This document shows positions 17,330 through 26,631 of a stretch of 64,000 nucleotides of DNA, one piece after another (within the stretch, counting starts at the first letter, position 1; every line of letters starts with the position of its first letter). The notes under the pieces are model-generated. The model had not been told where the DNA came from. It saw nothing but the letters and a program-made list of their open reading frames with translations, and did no database searches. Both the position numbers and the translations under genes were made by a program. The stretch comes from Oricola nitratireducens (GTDB taxonomy: Bacteria > Pseudomonadota > Alphaproteobacteria > Rhizobiales > Rhizobiaceae), in NCBI RefSeq assembly GCF_014904745.1, contig NZ_JACZCS010000014.1:248001-312000 (forward strand), in the 5' to 3' direction.

Positions 17330-18709
17330 TCAGGCATATATCCCCCCACTTGTCGTCGCCGTCGTTCCCGCCGCATCCCCCGGCAGATAGTCGGTGCCGG
17401 CGTTGTTGGTGAAAATTCCCGCCTGGTTGCCAACAAAGTACCGGGCGCCCGTTGCCGCGCCCGAGAAGGTCGCCGCCCCGCAGATCACTTTGCTCCCATT
17501 GACCGCATAGGCGAACTGGCTGGAGAAATCCGGCGTGCCGCTCAGCGTGATCGTCCGGCCATACAGGTTCAGCACGCCCTGGCTTTCCACCCGCCAGTGC
17601 CGCGCCGCGCCGCCCGAGATGGTGTAGTCGCCGTTCGCGGTCGCCTGCAAGGTCGCGTGCGGGCCGACCCAGATCTGGTCCGTCGCGGCGCCGAACTCCA
17701 GACCGGCATCGATGATCGCGAGCGCGTGGCTGTCGGCGAAAAGCAGCGTCGTGCCGCCATCGAGCCTGAAGGCGCCGATGGTCCAGACCGATTTCGGCGC
17801 CAGCGTCACCTTCCGGATCGTGGTCGACGCCGACCCCGCCCCGATCAGGGTGCATGTGCCGGAGCCGAGCATGTTCGGCAGGGTGACATCCTCCGCCCAC
17901 GTCCCCGCACCGACGTCGATGGTGACGTCGAAAGGCCCGGAAAGCAGCGCGGCGGCCGCATCGGTGGCGGCGCCGATCGTCGCGAAAGCGGTCCCCGCAG
18001 CCAGCCCGTCATTGCCGTCCGAACCCCCGGCGCGAACATAGTAGGTGCGGCCGGCGGCAAGCAGTTCCGCCGCGCCGCCGGAGGGAAAGCCGACCCGGCC
18101 GGTCTCCCTGTCCACCACCATCGCCTCGTGCCAGGCGCTGCCGTCGGGGCTGACCTTGAAATGGAAATCATCGTCGCCGCACAGCCCGATCTCGGCCCGG
18201 CCCGACCAGCCGGTCTGGTAGAGCACGCTGCCGGTGTCGCCCGCCGCCGCCTTGTTGATCTTCATCCGGTGGCCGGCGCCTTCGTGGGTGAAGAGGGATG
18301 CGGGAGAAGAAACGGCGAGCCGGTTGGTCGCATCCGCCACCGCGTTGACGCCGAAAAGCTTCGCGCCGGCGGCCGGAGACTGCCACGCCGCACCGTCCCA
18401 GACGACGTCCGCGCCCTCGTCCAGCACATGCGCGCGCCAGCCCGGCTGCGGCACATGGAAAACCCATGCGCCATCCTGGAAGACCGCCACGTCATCGTCG
18501 TGCCCCGCCCAGTCGCCGGACGCGCCGGCGGCCACCAGATAGCGCGCGCCGGCCCCGGGAGCGTCGGGCGGTTCGAACAAGACGCGGCTTGCCGCCGACA
18601 ATTGCACGACGGCATCGAGCAGCCTGAGCGCCTCGTTGTGGGTCACGTGCTTTTGCGCCTGGGCCGGCATGATATAGGGAAGCTTCAGATTGTCGGTCGA
18701 TTCCGTCAT
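17330..18709 (-). CDS. DUF2793 phage-tail-like protein with beta-helix C-terminus
   Basis: 459 residues. The ATG follows GGAGACGCGAAC, a good ribosome site, so an upstream in-frame start is not used. Residues ~8-110 match DUF2793: LPYIMPAQAQKHVTHNEAL and the later GARYLVAAGASGDWAGHDDD. This domain is found in alphaproteobacterial phage and gene-transfer-agent-like tail proteins. The rest has YYVRAGGSDGNDGL and repeating short strands typical of a right-handed beta-helix, as in tailspikes. No other phage gene is nearby. It may bind or cleave a surface polysaccharide. Confidence 0.8.
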   Translation of the reverse strand: MTESTDNLKLPYIMPAQAQKHVTHNEALRLLDAVVQLSAASRVLFEPPDAPGAGARYLVAAGASGDWAGHDDDVAVFQDGAWVFHVPQPGWRAHVLDEGADVVWDGAAWQSPAAGAKLFGVNAVADATNRLAVSSPASLFTHEGAGHRMKINKAAAGDTGSVLYQTGWSGRAEIGLCGDDDFHFKVSPDGSAWHEAMVVDRETGRVGFPSGGAAELLAAGRTYYVRAGGSDGNDGLAAGTAFATIGAATDAAAALLSGPFDVTIDVGAGTWAEDVTLPNMLGSGTCTLIGAGSASTTIRKVTLAPKSVWTIGAFRLDGGTTLLFADSHALAIIDAGLEFGAATDQIWVGPHATLQATANGDYTISGGAARHWRVESQGVLNLYGRTITLSGTPDFSSQFAYAVNGSKVICGAATFSGAATGARYFVGNQAGIFTNNAGTDYLPGDAAGTTATTSGGIYA

Positions 18710-18818
18710 GTTCGCGTCTCCGGTTTGTCCGGCCATTATCGGGCGGGCGGGAAAACGTTGGATAAGTCCGGCTCAATTGGCGCGCCGCCGGCGCTGACCG
18801 CGAAGGGAAAAGAACCCG

Positions 18819-20117
18819 TTGGACAAGGTTTCGGACCGGCCTGCCGTCGCAATCGTCTGCCCGGACTCCGTTCTCGTCGATGCCGCGGGATCGCTGCGGG
18901 TGTTGCGCTGCCAGGCCGCGGCCGTGCGCAGATTCGGCGCGTTGCCGCTGCTCTTCGTCGCCGCGCCGAGTATACGCCCCGGCGGACGGGCAAGCGCGGC
19001 CAAGCGCGCGCTGATCGAAACGCGCGCGCGCGAACTCGGCATCCCGCTCGCGGGTATCGGTTCGACGCGGCGATCGGCGGCGATGCTGCCGGCATGGATC
19101 CGCACGGCGCTGCGGTCGGTCCTGCGGCGTCCGTTCGGCCCGGAGGCCGATGTCGACCTCGCCCGGCTCGCCGCGCCGCCGGAAAACGGGGTCAGCCCCC
19201 GCCCGGCCGCCGTCATCGCCAATTACCTGCCGGGCCTTCCCGTTGCCGATGCGCTGGCGCCGCGTACGCACCAGCTGCTCGTCCTGCATGACCTGCCGGC
19301 GAAACCGTCGTCGCGGCGCTTCCTCGAAATGCTCGCGAACCGGCCGGCGCTGATGACGCTCAACCGGGAAGACGCGGGCCGTCTCGGCGCGCTGCTTGCG
19401 GACGCGCGCGTCCATAGCGGCCTGCCGATCATGCCGGAGAATTTGCGCGGGGCGCGGCAGAAAGCGGCGACATACCGGAACCTTGCGGACGTCTTCGCGG
19501 CCTGCGGCGCACGCAGCAGGCCTTCGAACGACGCCTGGTCGCGGCGCACGGAGCTGGACCTTCTGTTCGTCGGTGGCAGGCATGGACCGAACATAGAGGG
19601 TCTGCGCGCTTTTCTGACCGGATGTTTCCTGCCCGATCTCGCGCCGAAAGGCGTGACGCTCGCGATCGCGGGCGCGGCCGGCGATGCGGTCGCCGACCTG
19701 GTGTCCGATCAGCAGACCATCGCCTGCCTCGGTTTTTGCGATACGCTCGACGCGCTTTATGCATCCGCGCGCCTCGTCATAGCGCCGCTGCTCTCGGGCA
19801 CCGGAACCGCAACCAAAACGCTCGAGGCCATCGAGCATGGCAAGCCGCTGCTTGCGACCCGTTCGGCGCTGCGGGGCCTCGGCATACCGTCCGCGCTCGC
19901 CATGAGCGAGGCATTCGGCGGCGTCTGGAGCGAGCGCATCCTCGCATTGCTGGCCGACGCCGAAGCTCGCTCGCGACAGGCAGAGGATGTGTTGAAAGCG
20001 GTGACCGGCCCCAGTATGGAACACGCGCTGGCCCATATCCTGCCGCAGCTTGCAAAAGGCCAAACCGCAACACCACTTCCGCCGATGTCCCTGCTGGACG
20101 AAATCGGGACCGTCTAG
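18819..20117 (+). CDS. GT4-like glycosyltransferase
   Basis: 432 residues from a TTG start, with AAGGGA about ten bases upstream. The GT-B C-terminal half is clear: LDLLFVGGRHGPNIEGLRAF, then APLLSGTGTATKTLEAIEHG, which is typical of hexosyltransferases that use a retaining GT4 fold. The N-terminal half is rich in Ala and Arg. It runs divergently from the phage-like gene and is followed nine bases later by another glycosyltransferase, probably in one operon. Confidence 0.78.
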   Translation: MDKVSDRPAVAIVCPDSVLVDAAGSLRVLRCQAAAVRRFGALPLLFVAAPSIRPGGRASAAKRALIETRARELGIPLAGIGSTRRSAAMLPAWIRTALRSVLRRPFGPEADVDLARLAAPPENGVSPRPAAVIANYLPGLPVADALAPRTHQLLVLHDLPAKPSSRRFLEMLANRPALMTLNREDAGRLGALLADARVHSGLPIMPENLRGARQKAATYRNLADVFAACGARSRPSNDAWSRRTELDLLFVGGRHGPNIEGLRAFLTGCFLPDLAPKGVTLAIAGAAGDAVADLVSDQQTIACLGFCDTLDALYASARLVIAPLLSGTGTATKTLEAIEHGKPLLATRSALRGLGIPSALAMSEAFGGVWSERILALLADAEARSRQAEDVLKAVTGPSMEHALAHILPQLAKGQTATPLPPMSLLDEIGTV

Positions 20118-20126
20118 GGAAAATCC

Positions 20127-21449
20127 ATGCCGCCACGCCCAGCCAAGCTGGTCATCGTCGACCAATCGCTGCAAGGATTCGACGGCCACCACCTCGAATA
20201 CGATCTTGCTGTCGCGCGGGCCGGCAAGTCGCTGGGGCTGGATGTGCAGATTCTCGCCCATGCGCGATTCTCGATGAACGACATCTTTCCGGTTCCCGTT
20301 CTCCCCTGGTTTGCCCAAAGCTCCTATGACGCGCACAGGAGCGGCGCGACACGGCTTGCCTTTGCCGCCATCTCGCTGGCGCCGGCCGCGTTGCGGCGTC
20401 CGCTTGTCGTTGCCGGTGTGCAGGCGAAACATCTGCTGTCCGGCGCCCGGCCGAAGACATCCGCGCCGCCGCCCCTGCCCGCCTTCGGGCAGCGTCTTTT
20501 AGAAGGCCTGCGGACGATGGAGATGACTGCCGACGACCACATCTTCATCCATTCCTTCTTCAATGCCGAACTGCACGCGCTCGCCGCAGCGCTGTCCACG
20601 GCCGGCGTCCTGCCGCATTTCCATATCGTGCTGAGGCGCGATGCCGAGGAGGCGAAAGTCGCCTCCGACCCCTGGGGCGGCATACAGGCAGCGCTTGTGA
20701 GGCTTATTGGAAACGAGAAGCTTGCCGGACGCCTGCATCTCTATTCCGACACGCGCCAGTTGGCGTCCCAATACAACGCGCTGGTCGGCGAGGAGCGGGT
20801 GCGCGTCCTTCCCATCCCTCACTGCCTGGAAGAACTGCCGCCCAGGCCTCATGACGACGGCGCACCGTTGCGGTTGACCTATCTGGGCAATGCCCGTAGC
20901 GAAAAGGGTTTCGATCTCCTGCCGGACCTCGCCAAGGCGTTGAAGCCCGACTTCCTCTCTACCGGCCGCGTGCAGATCCTCGCCCAGTCGAACATTCCGG
21001 TAAGCTTGGAGGAGGCCGCCGTGGCGCGAGCTGCCGCCGAGCTCGCGCGCTATCCGCGTACGCAGGTCCAACTGATCGATCGGGAGCTGTCGGTGCCGGA
21101 ATTCCAGGAGCTGATCTTTTCGGCCGATATCGTTCTCCTTCCCTATCGCGGCGATCTCTATCGCAGGCGAAGTTCAGGGATCCTGGTCCAGGCCCTGGCG
21201 GCGGGCAAACCTGTCGTCGTTCCCGAGGATTCCTGGTTGTCGGAGGAAGCGCCGCAAGGTTCGGCCATGACCTTCGGTGCGAAGCGAAGTTTCTCCGAAG
21301 CGGTTCGCTCCGCGATCGAGACCTATCCGCAATTGGCCGAAGCGGCGCGCGGCGCCAAGGACCGCGTGAGACAAGAGCACAATGCCGATCGCCTGGTGCA
21401 GATGCTGATCAGCGCGAAGGGGCCGGAGAATCACGCAGCAGCGAGCTGA
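20127..21449 (+). CDS. GT4-like glycosyltransferase, paralogue of the 8392 gene product
   Basis: 440 residues. The N-terminal motif IVDQSLQGFDGHHLEY and the core LTYLGNARSEKGFDLLP with ADIVLLPYRGDLYRRRSSG match the larger protein encoded at 8392-10398. It lacks that protein's hydrophobic segment and C-terminal domain. The two may add the same kind of sugar to different acceptors. The 3' end overlaps the convergent gene on the other strand by 41 bases. Confidence 0.8.
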   Translation: MPPRPAKLVIVDQSLQGFDGHHLEYDLAVARAGKSLGLDVQILAHARFSMNDIFPVPVLPWFAQSSYDAHRSGATRLAFAAISLAPAALRRPLVVAGVQAKHLLSGARPKTSAPPPLPAFGQRLLEGLRTMEMTADDHIFIHSFFNAELHALAAALSTAGVLPHFHIVLRRDAEEAKVASDPWGGIQAALVRLIGNEKLAGRLHLYSDTRQLASQYNALVGEERVRVLPIPHCLEELPPRPHDDGAPLRLTYLGNARSEKGFDLLPDLAKALKPDFLSTGRVQILAQSNIPVSLEEAAVARAAAELARYPRTQVQLIDRELSVPEFQELIFSADIVLLPYRGDLYRRRSSGILVQALAAGKPVVVPEDSWLSEEAPQGSAMTFGAKRSFSEAVRSAIETYPQLAEAARGAKDRVRQEHNADRLVQMLISAKGPENHAAAS

Positions 21450-22530
21450 TTTCCTCGGCGAGCAGCGCCATGAAACGCGCTGGAGAGCGCCGTTCCGCCC
21501 CGGCGACGATGTTGGCGGAACACCGATCATAGAGCGCCGAGTCCGTCGCCAGCCGCTCGATGGCGTCCGCAAGCGCCCTGGCGCTCGTGTCGGTAGCCAG
21601 AAGACCGGTCCGGCCGTGATCCACCTGCTCCTTCAGCCCGCCGACAGGCGTCGCGACGACCGGCAGGCCATGTGCGTAGGCGAGCGCGGGAATGCCCGAT
21701 TGGCTGGCTTCGGCGTGTGAAAGCACGGCGGCATCGCTGCCGGCGAAGAGCTCATGCATCCCGGCTTCGGAGAACCAGCGGTTGTGAACCTCGGCGCCCA
21801 AGGCCGCGAGCCGCGGCGACTGCGCGCCCAGATCGCCTTCTCCGGCCACACAGAGCGTCACCGGCACGTTTCTGGCCTTCAGATCCTCGAACGCATCGAC
21901 AAGCATCGGCAGCCCCTTGTAGGCGAGGATACGGCCGAAGAAGAGGATCCGAAGCGGGAGCTGCGGCGATCGCTTTCGCGCTGACGGGGCATTGCGGGCG
22001 GTGAAATCGGGATGGAACGCGGTGACGATACGCCCGTGGCGGTCCGGACAAACGCGGCGCAGTTGCTCAGTCACCGACTGCGACATCGTAACGACGAGAT
22101 CCGCCCTTTTCGCCTCGCTCAGCAGCCAGCGGGTCGCAAGCGCGGTCGGATCGCCGGGATGCATGCCCACATCGTGAATCAGCGTCGCGTATTTGATGCC
22201 GAGGCGCTGGATGTCGCGCGCGAGCAGCGGTGTCCAGACATGCGGCATGACCGTGAATACCGCCTGCGTTCCCATCTCCTGCAAGCAGTGCAGGATGCGC
22301 CGCCGCGCGCGCAGATAGTTCGTCAAAAGGCCGAGGGGGCCCAACGCGGAAACAGTGTCGACAAACAGCCCGTCCGGTCCGAGCGTTTCGAACATTCCCG
22401 CCATCTCGTTGCTGCGCGAGACGACGACCGCCGGACTGACGCCTTGCATCTCCCGCGCGGCCTCGAACAGCCGGCTCGTCAGCTGAACGCTGGCGCCGCG
22501 CCGTCCAAGACCAAGAATCGCGAGTTTCAT
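21409..22530 (-). CDS. GT4-family glycosyltransferase
   Basis: 373 residues. The ATG has GGGAGG seven bases upstream. The N-terminal glycine turn is ILGLGRRGASVQLTS. The C-terminal half has LRILFFGRILAYKGLPMLVD, then SHAEASQSGIPALAYAHGLP and VVATPVGGLKEQVDHG, the hallmark EX7E-like region of GT4 enzymes. It is the last gene of a minus-strand operon that also holds the intact ABC exporter and an epimerase, so it probably builds the exported chain. Confidence 0.87.
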   Translation of the reverse strand: MKLAILGLGRRGASVQLTSRLFEAAREMQGVSPAVVVSRSNEMAGMFETLGPDGLFVDTVSALGPLGLLTNYLRARRRILHCLQEMGTQAVFTVMPHVWTPLLARDIQRLGIKYATLIHDVGMHPGDPTALATRWLLSEAKRADLVVTMSQSVTEQLRRVCPDRHGRIVTAFHPDFTARNAPSARKRSPQLPLRILFFGRILAYKGLPMLVDAFEDLKARNVPVTLCVAGEGDLGAQSPRLAALGAEVHNRWFSEAGMHELFAGSDAAVLSHAEASQSGIPALAYAHGLPVVATPVGGLKEQVDHGRTGLLATDTSARALADAIERLATDSALYDRCSANIVAGAERRSPARFMALLAEEISSLLRDSPAPSR

Positions 22531-22570
22531 CGCACGCCTCCCGGGCGACACGGCCGGCAACCGGCGGGAT

Positions 22571-23323
22571 CTATGTCTTTGCGTCCTTCAGATAGGCGGA
22601 CACGACTTCCTCGACATCGTCGAACATCATCACCTCGCCCTGGCGAAGGTAGATCGCCTTGTTGCACCATTTGCGGATGATGTTGTTGTTATGCGTGGCC
22701 AGCACAAGCACATTCGCCCCTGTCACCATCGATTCCAGACGTTCTGTCGCCTTGGCGGCAAATCCCGCATCGCCGGCCAGCACCCACTCGTCCATCAGCA
22801 GGATGTCGGCCTTGATCGCCGTCGCCAGCGCGAAGGCGAGCCGCACCCGCATCCCTGACGAGTATGTTCGCATCGGCATGTTCAGGAAATCGCCCAGTCC
22901 GGTGAAATCCTCGATTTCCGGCGTAATTTCGCGAATCTGCCTGTTCGACAGGCCCATCAGCAAGCCGCGCAGATGGATGTTCTCCAAGCCAGTCAGCTCC
23001 GGACGCATGCCGCCTGCGATCTCGAGCAGTGTCGCCACGTCTCCGCTTACGCGCATGTCGCCGGTAACCGGCTCGTAGATACCGGCCATCGTGCGCAGCA
23101 GCGACGTCTTGCCGGCGCCGTTCGGACCGACAATGCCGACACGGTCGCCCGACTTGATGTGCACCGAGATCTCGGACAACGCGCGAACGATCGTCGGCGT
23201 GTTCGCTTCCTTCAGGATGATCCCGCCGGTCACGCGCGAGACGAGCGTCTTCTTGAGCGAGCGGTGACCCACGTGAAGGAGCGGGAACTCGATGGTGACT
23301 TTATCGAGGACGATCTCAGCCAA
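22571..23323 (-). CDS. wzt: Polysaccharide ABC exporter ATPase, short KpsT/Wzt type
   Basis: 250 residues from a TTG start three bases after the permease stop. All catalytic motifs are intact: Walker A GIVGPNGAGKTS, signature TYSSGMRVRLA, Walker B ADILLMDEW and switch His in VLATHNN. It ends right after the nucleotide-binding domain and has no Wzt-type carbohydrate-binding C-terminus. It would power export of a lipid-linked polysaccharide across the inner membrane with the adjacent permease. It is also the natural catalytic partner for the pseudo-ATPase at 33170. Confidence 0.93.
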   Translation of the reverse strand: MAEIVLDKVTIEFPLLHVGHRSLKKTLVSRVTGGIILKEANTPTIVRALSEISVHIKSGDRVGIVGPNGAGKTSLLRTMAGIYEPVTGDMRVSGDVATLLEIAGGMRPELTGLENIHLRGLLMGLSNRQIREITPEIEDFTGLGDFLNMPMRTYSSGMRVRLAFALATAIKADILLMDEWVLAGDAGFAAKATERLESMVTGANVLVLATHNNNIIRKWCNKAIYLRQGEVMMFDDVEEVVSAYLKDAKT

Positions 23324-23326
23324 TGA

Positions 23327-24139
23327 TCAAACCCAGAAGATGATGCGCCGGCGATAACGCGCAAACAGCAGGAAGGAAATTGCCGACAGCACGACCACGC
23401 CGCCGACGGCCCAGGCGATATGCGCTGGCGATATCGGTTCGAGCAGCAAAGGCGCGCGAATGAGAGCGATCAGCGCCGCCAACGGATTGAGATCGGCCGC
23501 CAAGCGCAATGCCGGGCGTTCACCGACATGCCAGATCACCGGTGTCAGGAAGAAGGAGATCTGCATGACCGAGGCGACAACCTGAATGAAATCGCGGAAA
23601 CGCACCGAAATGATCGCGAAAATGATGGCCACATTCGTCAGGATCGCCGTCAGCAGGATGAAGCCGGGAATCGCCCAAAGCATCTGCCATCCCCAGGGAA
23701 GCCCGAGAAACGCGTGAACAACAAAAAACAGCGGGATGGAATGGGCGAAAATGATGACGTGCCGCGTGATCAGATGGAACACATGCGCCATGCGGGGAAT
23801 ACGCATCTGCTTCATCAGCGGGCCGGCATTGATGAAGGTGGAACAGGAGTCGTTGACGGTCGACAGGATGAGGTTCCAGACAATCACGCCCGACGCCAGA
23901 TAGGGTAGATAGTCCCGCAACTCCAGTCCGAACAACAGGGAATAAAGCGGCCCGATACCGGAGATGAATGCGGCCGTGCTGATCGTCAGCCAGAACGGAC
24001 CGAGAATCGAGCCGCGATACCGCTGCACGATATCCACCCAGGCAAGCGTAGCCCAGAATCGCACATTGACGAGGGACGTGCGGATGTCATCCCAGGCAAG
24101 ACTGTAGCGTGTCGGCTTGTGCGTTGATGCGGTGGTCAC
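23327..24139 (-). CDS. wzm: Polysaccharide ABC exporter permease (ABC-2 type)
   Basis: 270 residues from a GTG start. It has an amphipathic interface segment with DIVQRYRGSILGPFWL, then six hydrophobic segments, as in Wzm/KpsM. NPLAALIALIRAPLL near the C-terminus fits the family. It forms the inner-membrane channel with the ATPase encoded just downstream. The gap of three bases implies coupled translation. A second, divergent permease lies at 35110. Confidence 0.92.
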   Translation of the reverse strand: MTTASTHKPTRYSLAWDDIRTSLVNVRFWATLAWVDIVQRYRGSILGPFWLTISTAAFISGIGPLYSLLFGLELRDYLPYLASGVIVWNLILSTVNDSCSTFINAGPLMKQMRIPRMAHVFHLITRHVIIFAHSIPLFFVVHAFLGLPWGWQMLWAIPGFILLTAILTNVAIIFAIISVRFRDFIQVVASVMQISFFLTPVIWHVGERPALRLAADLNPLAALIALIRAPLLLEPISPAHIAWAVGGVVVLSAISFLLFARYRRRIIFWV

Positions 24140-24161
24140 GATTTATCCAACCGAATCGGCC

Positions 24162-25100
24162 CTAGACATTGCTGAATTTGACATTGCGGATCATGCGGTA
24201 GCCGCGGATGAGTTCCTGTATGCCGTCATCCAGCGAATGGTCCGGCCTGAAGCCGGTCCTTTCGATCTTTTCGTTCGAAACGATGTAGTCGCGCTTGTCG
24301 GGATCCTCGCCGATCGGCGCCTCGAGATAGACGAATTCCGGTACATATTTCTGGATCGTCTGGCAGAGCTCGATCTTCGAGAGATTGGCGTCGGACAGGC
24401 CCACATTGTAGGCGTTGCCCCGCATCGTTTCGAAGTTCCGCAGCGAATGCAGAAACGCCTTCGCCACATCGCGGATATGGATGTAATTGCGCTTGAAGTG
24501 GCCCTCGAAAATGACCACGGCGCGATCCATGACCGCCCGATAGGTGAAGTCGTTGACGAGCAGGTCGACACGCATGCGAGGCGCCATGCCGAATACCGTC
24601 GCCAGCCTGAAGGTCAGCCCGTTTTCGCGGGCGAGCACCGCCTTCTCCGCCTCGACCTTGGTCACGCCGTAGAGCGAGATCGGATTGAGCGGGGTTTCCT
24701 CCGTGCAGTGTTCCCCCTGCGTGCCGATCCCGTAACCGGAATTCGTCGTCGGGTAGACGATCCGCTGTTGCTTGCTCATCATCGCGATAATGTCGACGAT
24801 GGCGTCCTGGTTGATCGTCTGCGCGTTGAGCGGGTCCTGCTTGCACAAAGGGGCGCCGACAAGGGCCGCCAGGGGAATTACGATATCGGACCTGGCGACG
24901 AGCCCCTTGACCAGATCCTTGTCGCGCGTATCGCCGCGAACCGGTTCGAACTTCGGATGAGCGGCGCATGCCGCCAGCGCGCCATCATTCCTTGCATAGG
25001 TGTCGAGCGCCGTCACCGAGTAGCCGTTCGCGAGGAGTTCGGGCACGAGGATCGAGCCCAGATAACCCGCTGCACCGGTGACAAGAACGTGTTCGCTCAT
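24162..25100 (-). CDS. NAD-dependent sugar epimerase/dehydratase
   Basis: 312 residues, with AGAGG before the ATG. The extended-SDR start is VLVTGAAGYLGSILVPELL. The catalytic residues lie in TTNSGYG and SLYGVTKVEAE, and RNYIHIRDVAKAF is the family's substrate loop. It opens the minus-strand operon with the ABC exporter and runs divergently from gmhA. It may modify GDP-heptose made by the neighbouring genes, or another nucleotide sugar; the sequence does not decide. Confidence 0.85.
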   Translation of the reverse strand: MSEHVLVTGAAGYLGSILVPELLANGYSVTALDTYARNDGALAACAAHPKFEPVRGDTRDKDLVKGLVARSDIVIPLAALVGAPLCKQDPLNAQTINQDAIVDIIAMMSKQQRIVYPTTNSGYGIGTQGEHCTEETPLNPISLYGVTKVEAEKAVLARENGLTFRLATVFGMAPRMRVDLLVNDFTYRAVMDRAVVIFEGHFKRNYIHIRDVAKAFLHSLRNFETMRGNAYNVGLSDANLSKIELCQTIQKYVPEFVYLEAPIGEDPDKRDYIVSNEKIERTGFRPDHSLDDGIQELIRGYRMIRNVKFSNV

Positions 25101-25336
25101 CGGATCCTCTTTCGTGGAAAATATGTCTCTGGATGGAGTGTCCCTATTGGAACACCGCAGCCATTGCAATGACGCTGGACAATCTCGCCCGGGTAATCCC
25201 GATGAGAGATGTCGCACCCGACAGGGCGCTGGAAATCGCAATGCGCTTGCGGATCATTTTACGCTATGCAAGACCAAACCGGCCGAAAGAAAAACAAACG
25301 AGAACAAAGGCCAGAGACGGCTGCGAGGAGTCCGGT

Positions 25337-25912
25337 TTGAGCATCATCGACTATCTGCGAACTTCGGCGGAAGTCATTGAAAAGTCGGCAACATCCGAAA
25401 TCGCCGACGCGACCGGGAAGGCAATCGAGTGGATGACGGAGGCCGCCGGCAACAACGCTCCGATTCTCGTTTGCGGCAATGGCGGATCGGCTGCCGACGC
25501 GATGCACATCACGGGCGAGCTGGTCGGCCGGTTTCTCAAGGAACGCAAGGCGCTCAATTGCATCTGCCTTTCCGCCAACCCGGCGATTCTCACCGCATGG
25601 TCGAACGATTATGAATACGAGACCGTGTTTTCCCGCCAGGTCGAAGCCCATGGCACAAAAGGCGGCGTGATCATCGGCCTCAGCACGTCGGGCAACTCGG
25701 CCAATGTCGTGAACGCTTTCGCCGAGGCTCGCCGCGCCGGCATGAAAACGATCGGACTGACCGGCGAAGGCGGCGGCCGTATGGCGGAACACAGCGACGC
25801 CCTCATCGCCGTCCCCTCCAAATCCACGCCGTTGATCCAGCAGGTGCATATCTGCCTCTATCACTATCTGTGCGAACAGGTGGAAGCGCGCGTTTTCGCG
25901 GACGCGCCATAA
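25337..25912 (+). CDS. gmhA: Sedoheptulose-7-phosphate isomerase (phosphoheptose isomerase)
   Basis: 191 residues from a TTG, preferred because GAGGAG ends six bases before it and the length matches GmhA (about 192). An upstream ATG would add 68 residues foreign to the family. The SIS domain has LVCGNGGSAADAMHITGEL and IGLSTSGNSANVVNA. It converts sedoheptulose-7-phosphate to heptose-7-phosphate, the first step of heptose synthesis. Its stop overlaps the next ATG by one base. Confidence 0.92.
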   Translation: MSIIDYLRTSAEVIEKSATSEIADATGKAIEWMTEAAGNNAPILVCGNGGSAADAMHITGELVGRFLKERKALNCICLSANPAILTAWSNDYEYETVFSRQVEAHGTKGGVIIGLSTSGNSANVVNAFAEARRAGMKTIGLTGEGGGRMAEHSDALIAVPSKSTPLIQQVHICLYHYLCEQVEARVFADAP

Positions 25913-26631
25913 TGGCCACCGGGGCGATCAGCGTCGTCATCCTGGCCGGCGGACGCGGCACGCGTATCCAGTCGCTTTATCCCGAGACGCCGAAACCGAT
26001 GATCCCGGTCAAGGGCGAGCCCTTCCTCTACTGGCTGACCCGCTATCTCGCCGATTTCGGTCTCACAAGGTTCATCTACTCGACGGGCTATCGCGCCGAG
26101 CGGATCGACGACTGGGTCGCGAACTCAGGTTTTCCGGGCATCGAGCGGCTGACGCGGCGCGAAGAGACGCCGCTTGGAACCGGCGGCGGAGTCCTCAACT
26201 GCCTCGACTTGTGCGAAGGCGAATGGACGCTCGTCGCCAATGGCGACGGACTTTGCATGTCGGGCATTCCCGAGTTGCTGGCATTGACTTCACGCGACAA
26301 CCTCGATGGCGGCCTGATCGGCCTGCATGTAACGGATACGGCGCGATATGGCAGCCTGTCGATCGGAGAAGACGGCTGTCTCGATGCCTTTCGCGAGAAA
26401 GTGCCAGGCCAAGGCTATATCAACAGCGGTTTCTACCTGTTTCGCACCGGCCTGCTGCGGCGGATTCATCGAGACGGCGCATCGAGCATGGAACACGACC
26501 TGATCCCCGAGATGATCGCGTCCGGAAGCCGCCTCGGCGTCGTCCGGCTCGATGAAACCGCGTTCATCGACATCGGGACTCCGGAAACGGTCGTGCAGGC
26601 CGAGCGCTTTATCGACGAGAATTTCAGCTAG
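25912..26631 (+). CDS. hddC: D-glycero-alpha-D-manno-heptose-1-phosphate guanylyltransferase
   Basis: 239 residues. The nucleotidyltransferase signature is VVILAGGRGTRIQSLYPETPK, followed by PMIPVKGEPF. Later residues include TPLGTGGGVLNCL, VANGDGL and FIDIGTPE. Its place between gmhA and gmhB, with an HddA kinase in the island, supports the GDP-forming HddC role over a generic sugar-phosphate nucleotidyltransferase. The last bases overlap gmhB, which runs the other way. Confidence 0.85.
   Translation: MATGAISVVILAGGRGTRIQSLYPETPKPMIPVKGEPFLYWLTRYLADFGLTRFIYSTGYRAERIDDWVANSGFPGIERLTRREETPLGTGGGVLNCLDLCEGEWTLVANGDGLCMSGIPELLALTSRDNLDGGLIGLHVTDTARYGSLSIGEDGCLDAFREKVPGQGYINSGFYLFRTGLLRRIHRDGASSMEHDLIPEMIASGSRLGVVRLDETAFIDIGTPETVVQAERFIDENFS

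Noticed and set aside
18492-20432. Long minus-strand open frame opposite a glycosyltransferase
   Set aside because: Arg-rich composition with no domain; conflicts with DUF2793 and GT4 genes that have good evidence.
22571-23323. Intact exporter ATPase as a degenerate one, like that at 33170
   Set aside because: Walker A, signature, Walker B and switch His are all present.
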